A stretch of DNA of 46,980 bases from Pseudomonadota bacterium. Its GTDB lineage: Bacteria > Pseudomonadota > Alphaproteobacteria > Acetobacterales > Acetobacteraceae. The stretch lies in contig JAFEFW010000623.1 in assembly GCA_018240405.1 (NCBI GenBank), positions 1 to 46,980 on the forward strand. The letters are read 5' to 3'. A model generated the notes under the pieces. That model made no database searches. It worked only from the letters and a program-made list of their open reading frames with translations, and was not told where the DNA came from. Positions 20,134 through 28,651 of this stretch are shown piece by piece; position 1 is the first letter of the stretch, and every line of letters begins with the position of its first letter. A program made the position numbers and the translations under genes.

Positions 20134-21486
20134 GTGGCCACGTTGAGTGCATCGGTCACGACAGCCCAACTGCGCGAATGTCCAGGCTGCGGCCTGTTCC
20201 AGGAGGTGCCTGCGCTTGGCGCGGACATGCACGCCGGCTGTTCAAGGTGCGGCACAGTGCTGCGGCGGACCAGGGCGCATCCGCTGTCCCACACCCTGGC
20301 GCTGACGATCGGCGCGCTGGTACTGTTCGTGGTCCTGTGGACCGCCATGCTGATGCGCGTGTCGTCATCGGGCATCGTGCACGAGTCGGATCTGCTGGAC
20401 GGACCACTTGAACTGATCAAACGCGGACTCTGGCCTGTCGGCTTGGTCGTCGGCTTCACCACCGCCTTCGCACCACTCAGCAAGTTGCTGGCCATGGTGT
20501 ACGTCCTGGTTGGGCTGCAGATGGCACGGCCGCTGCCGCTCATCGGCAAGGCGTATCTGTTCGCCCGGAAGATGACTATTTGGGCGATGCTCGACGTGCT
20601 GCTGCTGGGCGTGTTCGTCGCGTACACCAAGTTGGGTGATCTCGTGCACATCGAGGTCGGTCCAGCTGTGTACGCGCTGGGGCTGCTGACGGTCGTGATG
20701 TTGTGGGCTGATACGGCGTTGGATCCGGACGCCGTATGGGATGAGATCGAGCGCAAAGGCCTGACTCATGCACCCATGCCGAATCCGGCGCTGGCGCGGG
20801 CCGAGCTGCACCGTGCCATTGGCTGCGAAGCGTGCGGACTGGTCAGCGTGCCCCAGCACCGCCGTTGGCACGATCACGCGCAGTGTCCGCGATGCGGATC
20901 GGCGCTGCACGCCAGAAAGCCGGCAAGCATCGCGCGGACCTGGGCGTTTCTGATTGCCGGGGCAATTTTCTACATCCCGGCCAACTACTTCCCGGTGCTG
21001 ACGGTCGTGCAACTGGGCGCCGGCGAACCAAGCACGATCATCGGCGGCGTTGAGGAACTTATCGCAGCGCAATTATATCCGCTGGCAATCCTGGTGCTGA
21101 CGGCCAGCGTGTTGGTGCCGGTCTTGAAACTGGCAGGGCTGGTCATGTTGCTGTTGGCAGCCTTAGCTTCGTCTCCGCAACGGTCCAACCTGCTGGGACT
21201 CCGGCAGCGGACCTCCATCTACTTTGTCGTCGCCTGGATCGGCCGGTGGTCGATGGTCGACATCTTTATGGAGTCGCTGCTAGGCGCGCTGGTCCAGTTC
21301 GGCGGGTTGGTGACGATCGACCCGGGGCTTGGCGCTCTGGCATTCTGCGCCGTCGTTATCCTGACAATGTTATCAGCCGAAGCGTTCGATCCGAGGCTGA
21401 TGTGGGACGCCGCCGGAGTACCACATCGCGCGCCGGCGGCCGCCGCGCCGGGCGTCGTGGCCCGGCAGGCGCCGTCGGTGCCATGA
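20134..21486 (+). CDS. pqiA: Paraquat-inducible protein A family integral membrane protein
   Basis: 450 aa with two PqiA units, each a cytosolic zinc-ribbon followed by about four helices. The first ribbon has Cys16, Cys19, Cys36 and Cys39 (CPGC…CSRC). The second starts at about residue 230 (CEAC…CPRC). Helices include LALTIGALVLFVVLWTAMLM and AGAIFYIPANYFPVLTVV. PqiA is thought to load lipids into PqiB at the inner membrane. The GTG start lies 8 nt after pqiC, so the unit reads pqiB–pqiC–pqiA, whereas E. coli has pqiA first. The last ~20 residues are Ala/Pro-rich and unconserved. Confidence 0.92.
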   Translation: MATLSASVTTAQLRECPGCGLFQEVPALGADMHAGCSRCGTVLRRTRAHPLSHTLALTIGALVLFVVLWTAMLMRVSSSGIVHESDLLDGPLELIKRGLWPVGLVVGFTTAFAPLSKLLAMVYVLVGLQMARPLPLIGKAYLFARKMTIWAMLDVLLLGVFVAYTKLGDLVHIEVGPAVYALGLLTVVMLWADTALDPDAVWDEIERKGLTHAPMPNPALARAELHRAIGCEACGLVSVPQHRRWHDHAQCPRCGSALHARKPASIARTWAFLIAGAIFYIPANYFPVLTVVQLGAGEPSTIIGGVEELIAAQLYPLAILVLTASVLVPVLKLAGLVMLLLAALASSPQRSNLLGLRQRTSIYFVVAWIGRWSMVDIFMESLLGALVQFGGLVTIDPGLGALAFCAVVILTMLSAEAFDPRLMWDAAGVPHRAPAAAAPGVVARQAPSVP

Positions 21487-21503
21487 GCCGCCGCGGCTAT
21501 GGC
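21480..21503. terminator. Hairpin spanning the convergent pqiA and DUF2950 stops
   Basis: GCCAT/ATGGC plus AGCCG/CGGCT form a 10-bp stem with one bulged G and a 3-nt loop, covering the ends of both convergent genes. No T-tract follows on either strand, so a bidirectional or Rho-assisted terminator is only a suggestion. Confidence 0.4.
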
Positions 21504-22453
21504 GTAACGTCGACTCGTGTCCAGGTCAGGTCCGGATTGTACTCCTGCATCTCAGCGACAAGTTTGTCGGTGCGTGGTCCCAGGTCCTTTTGAAACACCA
21601 CTCCATCGGCATTGACGATGAACGTCATGACGCCCGAGGCGCCGTAGCGCGCCGGCCAGGCCACCAGGGCAAAGCCCTTCGTCATGCGGCCGTTCGCAAC
21701 ATAGTTCTGTTTACCGCCCGGCGCAGCCCAACCCTGACTTTTCAGGATGCGGAAATAGTATCCCTGATACGGGATTGGCTTTCCGTTGACGCGCTCGTCC
21801 GGGTAGCCCTCCTCCCGCGCCTGATCGACCAGCGGCGCCAGTGGGCTCTGTGCCTCGCTGTCCGCGGCGGGCCAGTACAGCCCGTCATGCCGTCCGGGGG
21901 AGCTGGCGATACGCTGGGCATACTCCCCCGCACCAGCCTGCTTTGTCATATCGAAATACAGCTTCTGCGCGTCGTGATATGCGAGCGCCACGCGAATGGC
22001 CGCGATCTCATTTCGTCCAATGCGCCGGTCGACGAGTTCCTGCGCGCCGGTCGCACTGTCGAAGTGCCACCGCCCGCTGACTTGCACGATCGGGATCGGC
22101 AGCGGGTAGTCGTTGTCGCCGACAATCAGCGTCATCCGGTCCGCACCGTCCGCTGAAAGCCCGTGCTTCTGGTCGTACGAGGCGAGGAAGCGGACCCGCT
22201 GTTCGTGGTCCGCGACCGGGTCGCCGGAGGTGATGAGGGGGTCGCTCCCCGGTCCCAGTATCTGCCGGAGCCTGTCGGTATTGTCCTGTTTGAGGGCCTC
22301 GATGAAGGCGGCAACAGCCGCCTCTGGGCTCGCAAACGTCGCTGCCGATTCTGCCGCCGCCGCTGCCGCATGAGCTGGCGAAGATGGGAAACGGGCCGCG
22401 GGCACAATGGCCAGTGCCAGGGCGAGGGGCGCGGCCAGCAATTGGCGGCTCAT
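21497..22453 (-). CDS. DUF2950 family exported protein
   Basis: 318 aa with a Sec signal peptide (MSRQLLAAPLALALAIVPAA, cleavage near AHA-A at about 29). The mature protein matches DUF2950, with FASPEAAVAAFIEALKQ, PIPIVQVSGRWHFDSATG, RRIGRNEIAAIRV, YQGYYFRILKSQG and GFALVAWPARYGASGVMTF. Its function is unknown; it is probably periplasmic. ATG 22453 has GGGAGGA 6 nt upstream. The frame also reaches GTG 22471, which would overlap the DUF3300 stop. Placement straight after the DUF3300 gene is a recurrent pairing, so the two products may act together in the envelope. Confidence 0.88.
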   Translation of the reverse strand: MSRQLLAAPLALALAIVPAARFPSSPAHAAAAAAESAATFASPEAAVAAFIEALKQDNTDRLRQILGPGSDPLITSGDPVADHEQRVRFLASYDQKHGLSADGADRMTLIVGDNDYPLPIPIVQVSGRWHFDSATGAQELVDRRIGRNEIAAIRVALAYHDAQKLYFDMTKQAGAGEYAQRIASSPGRHDGLYWPAADSEAQSPLAPLVDQAREEGYPDERVNGKPIPYQGYYFRILKSQGWAAPGGKQNYVANGRMTKGFALVAWPARYGASGVMTFIVNADGVVFQKDLGPRTDKLVAEMQEYNPDLTWTRVDVTP

Positions 22454-22467
22454 GGCTGATCCTCCCA

Positions 22468-23955
22468 TCACCGGTGCCGCCCTCCGCCGCCGGCGCGGGG
22501 TCCGCCACCACCACCCATGCGCGGGCCGCCGCCACCACCGGCCGGCCGGGCTGCCATATTGCGGCTTTGGGCCCCGCGCGCCTGGAACTGGCCGGCGCGG
22601 GCGCCGTCATTCATTCCGGCGAAGGCGCCGCCACCGGCCGGCCGCGTGGCGGGACGATTGAAGGACGGCGGCTGCCCGACATTTGGTCGGTTGCCGGCGC
22701 CGGGTGCACCGCCGAAATCGGGGCGGTTGATGCCGCCGGGTCGTCCGCCGGCGCCGGCTCCTTGCCCAAATTCCGGCCGATTACCTGCGCCTGGTCCTTG
22801 TCCTGCAGGAGGCCGGTTGCCAATGCCAGGCCGATCCCCCGGAGCGCCGGGTCGCTGACCGACCGGTGGCCGGTCGGCGGGTCGGCCTGCGCCACCCGTT
22901 GCGGCCCCTGGTCCACCACCCGGCCGCTGGCCAATGTTCGGCCGATTCACCGCACCGCCCGGCACGCTGACGCTCGGACGGCCAACCGCGTTCGGCGGGA
23001 AGCCGCCACCTGGACGCGGTGCGCCAACGGGGCCCGACGATGGAGGACGGCCAGGCAGCCGGCCAGGCGCACTTGGCGGTGCCAGCCAGCGGCCATTGTT
23101 GATCGTGCCACGGCTCACGTTGTTGACAGTAATGTTGTTATAGCGGTTCGTGTTGACATTGATGCTGCCGCCCCAGCCACCACCATACCCCCAGCCCCAA
23201 TTCGGCCGAGCCCAGCCCCAGAGGGAGCCGACGACGGCGACGCCGGCAGCGAACGCCATGCCCGTCACCAAGGCGGAGCCGATTGCGTAGCCAGGCGGTG
23301 GCGGCAGATAGACAGGCGGCGTCGCGTAAGGCCAGGTGCCAAAAACCTGTGTCGGGTTGTAGACTGGCACGTAGACCACCTGCGGATTGGCTGGCTCGAT
23401 CACGATGACCGGCTGTGGCGCGCCGCCGCCGGACGCGGGCGGCGTGGTTGTCCTGACGACCTGTTGCTCCGTTGTCTTCAAGGTGCCGGCCTGTTGCGCC
23501 TGTGCGCGCAGGCGCTGGATTGAGCCCATCACGTCGTTCTGTTGGGTTGCGGCGGCGTAGCCAAGCTGCTGCGTCCAGTCCAGGTGCTGGTTCATCATCT
23601 CCAACACCTGCGGGAATGGGACGATCGATTTGACACTGGGATCCCAGGGCTTCGGTCCCAACGCCTTGGCCAGGGCATCGCCGCTCAGCGACTTGTTGTT
23701 GCCCTCGGCCAGCCAGCGCGACGCTTCAACGATCTGCAGCGGATAGGTTGACGCCATCAGTACCTGCGCCAGCAGATCGTCCGGATAAAGCGCGATCGGC
23801 GCCAGCAGCGCATCGAGCTGCTCCGCGCTGTAGGCGGCGGCCTGACCTGACGACGCAGCGCCCGGGGGGGGCGAGGACGGCTGCGCGAGCGCCGGCTGGG
23901 CGACCAGAGCCAAGGAGACCAGCGCGGCGCAGCCGCGCAAACATACGATCCGCAT
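22468..23955 (-). CDS. DUF3300 family exported protein with Gly/Pro/Arg-rich tail
   Basis: 495 aa. The signal peptide ends near AQPALAQP (about 25). The DUF3300 core (about 43–215) begins with [20 protein letters not shown] and contains DWTQQLGYA and [20 protein letters not shown] glycine-rich hydrophobic stretch (about 221–262) follows. Residues about 291–495 are low-complexity Gly/Pro/Arg/Asn with recurring NRPxxGQ-like units, ending in poly-Gly and RHR, and are probably disordered. The function is unknown; periplasmic or surface location is inferred. It is first in a two-gene unit with DUF2950. Confidence 0.88.
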   Translation of the reverse strand: MRIVCLRGCAALVSLALVAQPALAQPSSPPPGAASSGQAAAYSAEQLDALLAPIALYPDDLLAQVLMASTYPLQIVEASRWLAEGNNKSLSGDALAKALGPKPWDPSVKSIVPFPQVLEMMNQHLDWTQQLGYAAATQQNDVMGSIQRLRAQAQQAGTLKTTEQQVVRTTTPPASGGGAPQPVIVIEPANPQVVYVPVYNPTQVFGTWPYATPPVYLPPPPGYAIGSALVTGMAFAAGVAVVGSLWGWARPNWGWGYGGGWGGSINVNTNRYNNITVNNVSRGTINNGRWLAPPSAPGRLPGRPPSSGPVGAPRPGGGFPPNAVGRPSVSVPGGAVNRPNIGQRPGGGPGAATGGAGRPADRPPVGQRPGAPGDRPGIGNRPPAGQGPGAGNRPEFGQGAGAGGRPGGINRPDFGGAPGAGNRPNVGQPPSFNRPATRPAGGGAFAGMNDGARAGQFQARGAQSRNMAARPAGGGGGPRMGGGGGPRAGGGGRHR

Positions 23956-24180
23956 AGCGTCTCACTTTTTTGCGAACCTGCCGTTTCAATCGTTCCTTGG
24001 CAAGCTGATGGATCGCGCGCAGCCCGCAATGCAGCGGCGGTTGACTCGCATGGGCCCCGGAGATCAAGTGGCGCCGCTCCGGCCCGTGCCGGTTCTCGTG
24101 CGTTCGTGTCAAAGGTCGTATGCGCGCCTGTCAAGTCCACGTCATGCCCGACAGGTGCTGCATCCGTCGGAGGTCGAGCC

Positions 24181-24990
24181 ATGCTTCTGGTCGTTGACGC
24201 GGGCAACACCAATATCGTTTTTGCCGTCCACGATGACGCAGGCTGGCGCGGTTCGTGGCGCATCCGCACGGACGCGCAGCGGACCTCGGACGAGTATGCG
24301 GTGTGGCTGAACTCGTTGCTGACACTCTCGGGCCTGAAGCGCGAGCAGGTGACCGCGGCGGTGATCGGGACGGTGGTGCCGGCGGCGCTCTACCACCTGC
24401 GGCGGCTTTGCCGCGACTGGTTCGCGGTTGAACCGCTGATCGCGCGGGCTGCGCTGGACTGGGGCTTCGAGATCCGGGTGGACAACCCGAATGAGGTTGG
24501 CGCCGACCGTCTGCTGAATGCGCTGGCCGGCCATCGACAGTTCGGCGGGCCGCTGATTGTTGTCGATTTCGGCACGGCGACCACGTTCGATGTCGTCGAT
24601 CAGAGTGGTGCCTATCTCGGCGGCGTCATCTGTCCGGGCATCAACTTGTCCCTGGAAGCCCTGCACCAGGCGGCGGCCCGCCTGCCGCGCATCGGCATCG
24701 GCCGGCCGCAGGCGGTGATCGGCCGGTCGACCGTACCGGCGATGCAGTCCGGTATGTACTGGGGCTATATCGGCCTGATCGAAGGCCTGCTGAACCGCAT
24801 CAAGACCGAGTTCGGCGGACCGATGCGCGTCGTGGCTACCGGCGGGCTGGCGCCGCTGTTTGCCGAAGGCACGGTAATGATCGAACACATCGAGCCGGAC
24901 CTGACGCTTGACGGATTGCGGCTGTTGGCGGAGCGGAACCCCGCCCCCACATTAAGCCGCGAGAGAACGCGCCTGATCGAACACGACTAA
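24181..24990 (+). CDS. coaX: Type III pantothenate kinase
   Basis: Phosphorylates pantothenate in the first committed step of CoA synthesis. The 269 aa carry the ASKHA-fold phosphate motif [14 protein letters not shown] at the N-terminus, [16 protein letters not shown] in the middle, [12 protein letters not shown] (the second phosphate motif) and [15 protein letters not shown]. Start ATG 24181 has GGAGG 8 nt upstream; the open frame back to 24106 is not conserved. It precedes rnj by 22 nt, as in many alphaproteobacteria, where the pair is preceded by nuo and birA. Here the upstream neighbour is instead the divergent DUF3300 gene. Confidence 0.95.
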   Translation: MLLVVDAGNTNIVFAVHDDAGWRGSWRIRTDAQRTSDEYAVWLNSLLTLSGLKREQVTAAVIGTVVPAALYHLRRLCRDWFAVEPLIARAALDWGFEIRVDNPNEVGADRLLNALAGHRQFGGPLIVVDFGTATTFDVVDQSGAYLGGVICPGINLSLEALHQAAARLPRIGIGRPQAVIGRSTVPAMQSGMYWGYIGLIEGLLNRIKTEFGGPMRVVATGGLAPLFAEGTVMIEHIEPDLTLDGLRLLAERNPAPTLSRERTRLIEHD

Positions 24991-25012
24991 CGAACGGAAC
25001 GACAACAAACTT

Positions 25013-26671
25013 ATGGACGCTGATGATGGCGGCCTTGCCTTCCTGCCACTGGGCGGGACGGGCGAGATAGGCATGAACCTCAACCTGTACCGCCTGGGGG
25101 AGGCGGGACGCGCGCGCTGGCTGGCGGTCGATTGCGGCATCGGGTTTGGCGGTAGCGAGCACCCCGAAGTGGAGGTGATGATGCCGGATCCGGGCTTCAT
25201 TGCTGATCGACGCGATTCGTTGGTGGGCCTCGTGATTACCCATGCGCACGAGGACCATATCGGCGCCGTTGCTTGGCTCTGGCCCCAACTGCAGTGTCCG
25301 GTTTACGCGACGCCATTCGCAGCCGCTGTGCTACGCCGCAAGCTCGGCGAGGTCGGGCTGGTCAACAAGGTTCGTGTGAACGTCATACCGCCTGGCGGGA
25401 CGATCGATCTGGCACCCTTCCGGCTGCGGTTCATCCGCATGGCGCACTCGATCCCGGAGGCACAGGCACTGGTGATCGACACGCCACTTGGCACCATCCT
25501 GCATACCGGCGACTGGAAGCTGGATCCGCACCCCCTGGTCGGACCGCCCACCGACGAGGCGGCGCTGGCAGAGCTTGGCGCCAAGGGTGTTCTGGCGCTG
25601 GTGTGCGATTCGACGAACGCGATGGTGGAGGGGCATTCGGGAAGCGAACGCGATGTGCGCCGCGTGCTGGCGGCCCTGATCCGTGGCCTCAGCGGGCGTG
25701 TTGCCGTCACCTGCTTCGCCAGCAATGTGGCCCGGATGGAGTCGATAGCGCTGGCGGCGCACGATGCCGGCCGTAGCGTCGCGCTGGTGGGCAGGTCGCT
25801 CCGCAATATGGATGCCGCTGCCCGGGAATGCGGCTATCTGAAGGGGCTGCCGCCATTCCTCGGCGAGGACGATATCGACGATGTGCCGGACGAAAATCTG
25901 GTCATTCTGGTCACCGGCAGCCAGGGTGAGCCCCGCAGTGCCCTCGCGCGCATTGCCCAGGACAACCACCCTCGCGTTTCGTTAGGCGAGGGGGATACGG
26001 TGATCTTCTCCTCGCGCGTCATTCCCGGCAATGAACGGGCGATCGGCCAGGTGCAGGACGCTCTGGTCCGTCGTGGCGTCCGGCTGATGACGGACCGCGA
26101 CCACATGATCCATGTTTCCGGTCATCCCGCGCGCGATGAACTGCGCAAGCTGTATGGTCTGGTGAAGCCGCGCTTCGCCATACCGGTGCATGGTGAGTGG
26201 CGGCACATGTCCGCTCATGCGGAACTGGCACAGGAGGCCGGCGCAACGGCCTTCCTGCTGGAGGATGGCGACATCATCAGCCTTGCGCCGAACAACCCGG
26301 GCATCGTCGACAGCGCGCCGGTCGGCCGCATGGTGCTGGATGGCAACCGTATCGTACCGATGAACGGCGGCGTGATGGCCGCGCGCCGGCGCATGCTGTT
26401 CAACGGCATGATCGTCGCCAGTCTTGCCATTGACCGCAACGGCGCCGTACTAGGCCGGCCAAAAATCAGCGCACCTGGTCTACTGGACGTCGATGATGCC
26501 GAAGCGGATCGCGTGGCGGATGAGTTGCACGACCTTGTTGAGGATCTGCCTTCAGGTCTGCGGCGCGATGACGCTGCGCTGGTTGAGGCGGCAAAGACCG
26601 CGCTTCGTCGAGCCCTCGGCCGGCGGATCGGCAAGCGGCCGATGGTCGATGTTCATGTGATTCGGGTGTGA
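25013..26671 (+). CDS. rnj: Ribonuclease J
   Basis: Metallo-beta-lactamase/beta-CASP ribonuclease with endo- and 5'-3' exonuclease activity in RNA processing. 552 aa. The zinc-binding motif is HAHEDHIG (His77, His79, Asp81, His82). The block LHTGDWKLD supplies another metal ligand. The beta-CASP region includes CDSTNAMVEGHSGSE, VTCFASNVARM and VTGSQGEPRSALARI. HVSGHPARDEL and IPVHGEWRHM complete the active site. It sits between coaX and the DUF1467 gene in a probable operon. Confidence 0.95.
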   Translation: MDADDGGLAFLPLGGTGEIGMNLNLYRLGEAGRARWLAVDCGIGFGGSEHPEVEVMMPDPGFIADRRDSLVGLVITHAHEDHIGAVAWLWPQLQCPVYATPFAAAVLRRKLGEVGLVNKVRVNVIPPGGTIDLAPFRLRFIRMAHSIPEAQALVIDTPLGTILHTGDWKLDPHPLVGPPTDEAALAELGAKGVLALVCDSTNAMVEGHSGSERDVRRVLAALIRGLSGRVAVTCFASNVARMESIALAAHDAGRSVALVGRSLRNMDAAARECGYLKGLPPFLGEDDIDDVPDENLVILVTGSQGEPRSALARIAQDNHPRVSLGEGDTVIFSSRVIPGNERAIGQVQDALVRRGVRLMTDRDHMIHVSGHPARDELRKLYGLVKPRFAIPVHGEWRHMSAHAELAQEAGATAFLLEDGDIISLAPNNPGIVDSAPVGRMVLDGNRIVPMNGGVMAARRRMLFNGMIVASLAIDRNGAVLGRPKISAPGLLDVDDAEADRVADELHDLVEDLPSGLRRDDAALVEAAKTALRRALGRRIGKRPMVDVHVIRV

Positions 26672-26678
26672 TCGCGCG

Positions 26679-26939
26679 ATGAACTGGTTTACGGGCGTCG
26701 TCCTGTTTGTGATCATCTGGTGGACGGCATTATTTGCCGTCCTGCCGCTTGGCACGCATCCGGTTCAGGACCCGGATAATGTCAGTGGCTGGCGCGGTGC
26801 GCCGGAAAACCCGAGACTGGTACGGAAGGTTATCGTTACCACAATCGTTACGGCCATTATCTGGCTCGGTGTATTTGCGGTAGTGAAAAGCGACTATCTC
26901 AGTTTCCGGCACGGGTGGCTGGCAATCCAGCAAGACTGA
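26679..26939 (+). CDS. DUF1467 family small membrane protein
   Basis: 86 aa with two membrane helices (about 4–24 and 50–69). The conserved core PLGTHPVQDPDNVSGWRGAP matches DUF1467, a family typical of alphaproteobacteria and usually found next to proS. The function is unknown. It begins 7 nt after the rnj stop, so it is cotranscribed with it. Confidence 0.9.
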   Translation: MNWFTGVVLFVIIWWTALFAVLPLGTHPVQDPDNVSGWRGAPENPRLVRKVIVTTIVTAIIWLGVFAVVKSDYLSFRHGWLAIQQD

Positions 26940-26973
26940 GACTGTAGATCTTGGCCGTTTTACTGCCCCGCCT

Positions 26974-27004
26974 CGGACAGTGAGGAGTATCTCCTCGACT
27001 GCCG
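26974..27004 (+). terminator. Bulged hairpin after DUF1467, possible terminator or processing site
   Basis: GAGGAG-TAT-CTCCTC forms a 6-bp core. Outer pairs CAGT/ACTG and CGG/CCG extend it to about 13 bp with two single-base bulges. It starts 35 nt after the DUF1467 stop. No T-run follows. Confidence 0.4.
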
Positions 27005-27079
27005 GGCGGTTGGCGTTTCCTCCCCAAACCTGGCCCACCTACCCGCCGGTAACTGGCCCGCAGCCCTGTTAACCAAGTT

Positions 27080-27102
27080 CCCGACGGCTGTCACGGGTTT
27101 TT
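27080..27102 (+). terminator. Candidate intrinsic terminator of the coaX–rnj–DUF1467 transcript
   Basis: CCC-GAC-GGCT-GTC-(AC)-GGG makes a short bulged stem immediately followed by TTTTT (27098–27102). The stem is modest, but this is the only hairpin with a T-tract in the gap. Confidence 0.4.
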
Positions 27103-27146
27103 GTAAGGTTTCGGCCTGGTCACGCCGATTTTATTGCGGTGAAGCA

Positions 27147-27161
27147 TTGTGCAGTGCAAAA
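27147..27161. promoter_or_regulatory. Operator-like palindrome 1 (TTGTGCA-G-TGCAAAA)
   Basis: Imperfect 15-bp palindrome (one mismatch between half-sites) ending 4 nt before the TATAAT hexamer, i.e. across the promoter spacer. Its 13-bp core (27146–27158) is the exact reverse complement of bases 27197–27209 at the second site. Confidence 0.6.
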
Positions 27162-27165
27162 AACG

Positions 27166-27171
27166 TATAAT
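27166..27171 (+). promoter_or_regulatory. Consensus -10 hexamer TATAAT, candidate proS promoter
   Basis: A perfect TATAAT in otherwise GC-rich DNA, 164 nt before the proS ATG. No good -35 box lies at 16–18 nt (AGCATT is the best), which could mean activator dependence or a weak promoter. It lies between the two palindromes. Confidence 0.5.
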
Positions 27172-27193
27172 CAACTGACAAAACCGGATTGAT

Positions 27194-27208
27194 TTGTGCA
27201 CTGCACAA
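27194..27208. promoter_or_regulatory. Operator-like palindrome 2 (TTGTGCA-C-TGCACAA)
   Basis: Perfect 15-bp palindrome with a single central base, centred 47 bp from palindrome 1. It would lie just downstream of the start point predicted from the TATAAT. Such placement is typical of repression. TGCA-rich palindromes resemble sites described for the PHB regulator PhaR, but this is only a resemblance. Confidence 0.6.
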
Positions 27209-27334
27209 TTTTCTGGGGTCACATACGCTGCCCCGGCCGTCCCAAGCAACCGGCTCGATCATCAACCCCGTAGCGATTATCGGGCAAACGCGATACGAAC
27301 ACCGGCTCCTACGCTTGAACGGAACAGTAACACG

Positions 27335-28651
27335 ATGCGCCTGTCCCACGGCTTTGTGCCCACCCTGAAAGAGACACCGAGTGAGGCTCAGATTGCCTCG
27401 CACCGGTTGATGCTTCGGGCCGGGCTCGTTCGGCAAACATCCGCCGGCATCTACGCCTGGTTGCCGCTGGGGCTGCGCGTGCTGCGCAACATCGAGCGCA
27501 TTGTGCGTGAGGAGCAGGATATCGCTGGCGCGCAGGAGATCCTGATGCCGACGATCCAGCCGGCGGAGCTGTGGCGCGAAAGCGGACGCTATGACGACTA
27601 CGGCAAGGAGATGTTGCGCATCCGGGACCGCCACGACCGCGACATGCTGTATGGACCGACGAACGAGGAGATGGTCACTGACCTGTTCCGGCAGGCGGTG
27701 AAGAGCTACCGGGAGTTGCCGCAGATCCTCTACCACATCCAGTGGAAGTTCCGTGACGAAGTGCGGCCCCGGTTCGGCGTGATGCGTGGGCGCGAGTTCC
27801 TGATGAAGGATGGGTATTCCTTCGACCTCGACCAGGCCGGCGCCGTTCTCAGCTACCGAAAGATGATGCTGGCTTATATGCGCACATTCCAGCGAATGGG
27901 GCTGAAGGCGATCCCGATGGAGGCGGACACTGGCCCGATCGGCGGCGATCTGAGCCATGAGTTCATCATCCTCGCCCCAACCGGTGAGAGCCAGGTCTAC
28001 TTCGACGCCGCGTTCGAGGAGATGGACTACCTCTCCGGCGCCGGCGGCTCCAGCCATGAGAAGCCGGAGGATCTCGACCGCTTCTTCAAGCAGATGACGA
28101 CACACTACGCGGCAACGGATGAGAAGCACGACGCGGCCCGATGGGAGCAGGTGGCGCCGACGCGGCGCCGTGAAGGGCGCGGCATCGAGGTCGGCCACAT
28201 CTTCTATTTCGGCACCAGATACACGAAGGCAATGAACACGACGGTAACAGGACCGGACGGCAAGCTGGTGCATCCGGAAATGGGTAGCTACGGGATCGGC
28301 GTGTCCCGCCTGGTTGGCGCCGTGATCGAGGCTGGCCACGACGATGCGGGCATCATCTGGCCGGATAGCATTGCCCCGTACAAAGCGGCGATCATCAACC
28401 TGAAGATCGGCGACGCCACCTGTGACGGGCTATGTGAGACGCTATACGCCGCGCTGAATGGTAATGCCGTCTACGACGATCGCTCCGATCGCGCCGGGGC
28501 AAAGTTTGCCGATGCGGACCTGATGGGCCATCCCTGGCAGGTCATCGTCGGCCCACGCGGCGCGGCGGCCGGGAAGGTGGAACTGAAGCGCCGTGCGACA
28601 GGCGAGCGGTCCGAGGTGACTCCCGAGGAAGCGCTGGCGCGGATCGGCTGA
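27335..28651 (+). CDS. proS: Prolyl-tRNA synthetase (short alphaproteobacterial type)
   Basis: Class II aminoacyl-tRNA synthetase charging tRNA-Pro. 438 aa from ATG 27335, the typical length of the alphaproteobacterial form that lacks the YbaK-like editing insert found in E. coli ProRS (572 aa). TxEE-type motif [12 protein letters not shown], motif 2 [21 protein letters not shown] and motif 3 [16 protein letters not shown] are present. The C-terminal anticodon-binding domain (about 330–438) has [20 protein letters not shown]. Codons upstream to 27194 are open but not conserved and start inside palindrome 2. The stop TGA is followed directly by the lolC GTG. Confidence 0.95.
   Translation: MRLSHGFVPTLKETPSEAQIASHRLMLRAGLVRQTSAGIYAWLPLGLRVLRNIERIVREEQDIAGAQEILMPTIQPAELWRESGRYDDYGKEMLRIRDRHDRDMLYGPTNEEMVTDLFRQAVKSYRELPQILYHIQWKFRDEVRPRFGVMRGREFLMKDGYSFDLDQAGAVLSYRKMMLAYMRTFQRMGLKAIPMEADTGPIGGDLSHEFIILAPTGESQVYFDAAFEEMDYLSGAGGSSHEKPEDLDRFFKQMTTHYAATDEKHDAARWEQVAPTRRREGRGIEVGHIFYFGTRYTKAMNTTVTGPDGKLVHPEMGSYGIGVSRLVGAVIEAGHDDAGIIWPDSIAPYKAAIINLKIGDATCDGLCETLYAALNGNAVYDDRSDRAGAKFADADLMGHPWQVIVGPRGAAAGKVELKRRATGERSEVTPEEALARIG

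Larger units (their letters stand above)
26940..27334. other. 395-nt intergenic region upstream of proS
   Basis: No supported gene. In order it holds a bulged hairpin (26974–27004), a hairpin with five Ts (27080–27102), a palindrome (27147–27161), a TATAAT hexamer (27166–27171) and a second palindrome (27194–27208). About 125 nt of apparent leader then run to the proS start. The middle part is clearly AT-richer than its surroundings. Confidence 0.6.

Noticed and set aside
22384-23523. 379-codon open frame on the plus strand opposite the DUF3300 gene
   Set aside because: It is the antisense of a Gly/Pro/Arg-rich repeat region, has no recognisable domain or ribosome site, and arises from codon bias.
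27146-27209. Long stem-loop riboswitch or T-box reading of the 13-bp inverted repeat upstream of proS
   Set aside because: The arms are 38 nt apart, each arm is itself palindromic, and no T-box or riboswitch core is present. DNA operators explain the symmetry better.
27131-28339. 402-codon minus-strand frame opposite proS
   Set aside because: The proS reading frame is certain from synthetase motifs. The antisense frame is His/Leu-rich noise from codon bias.
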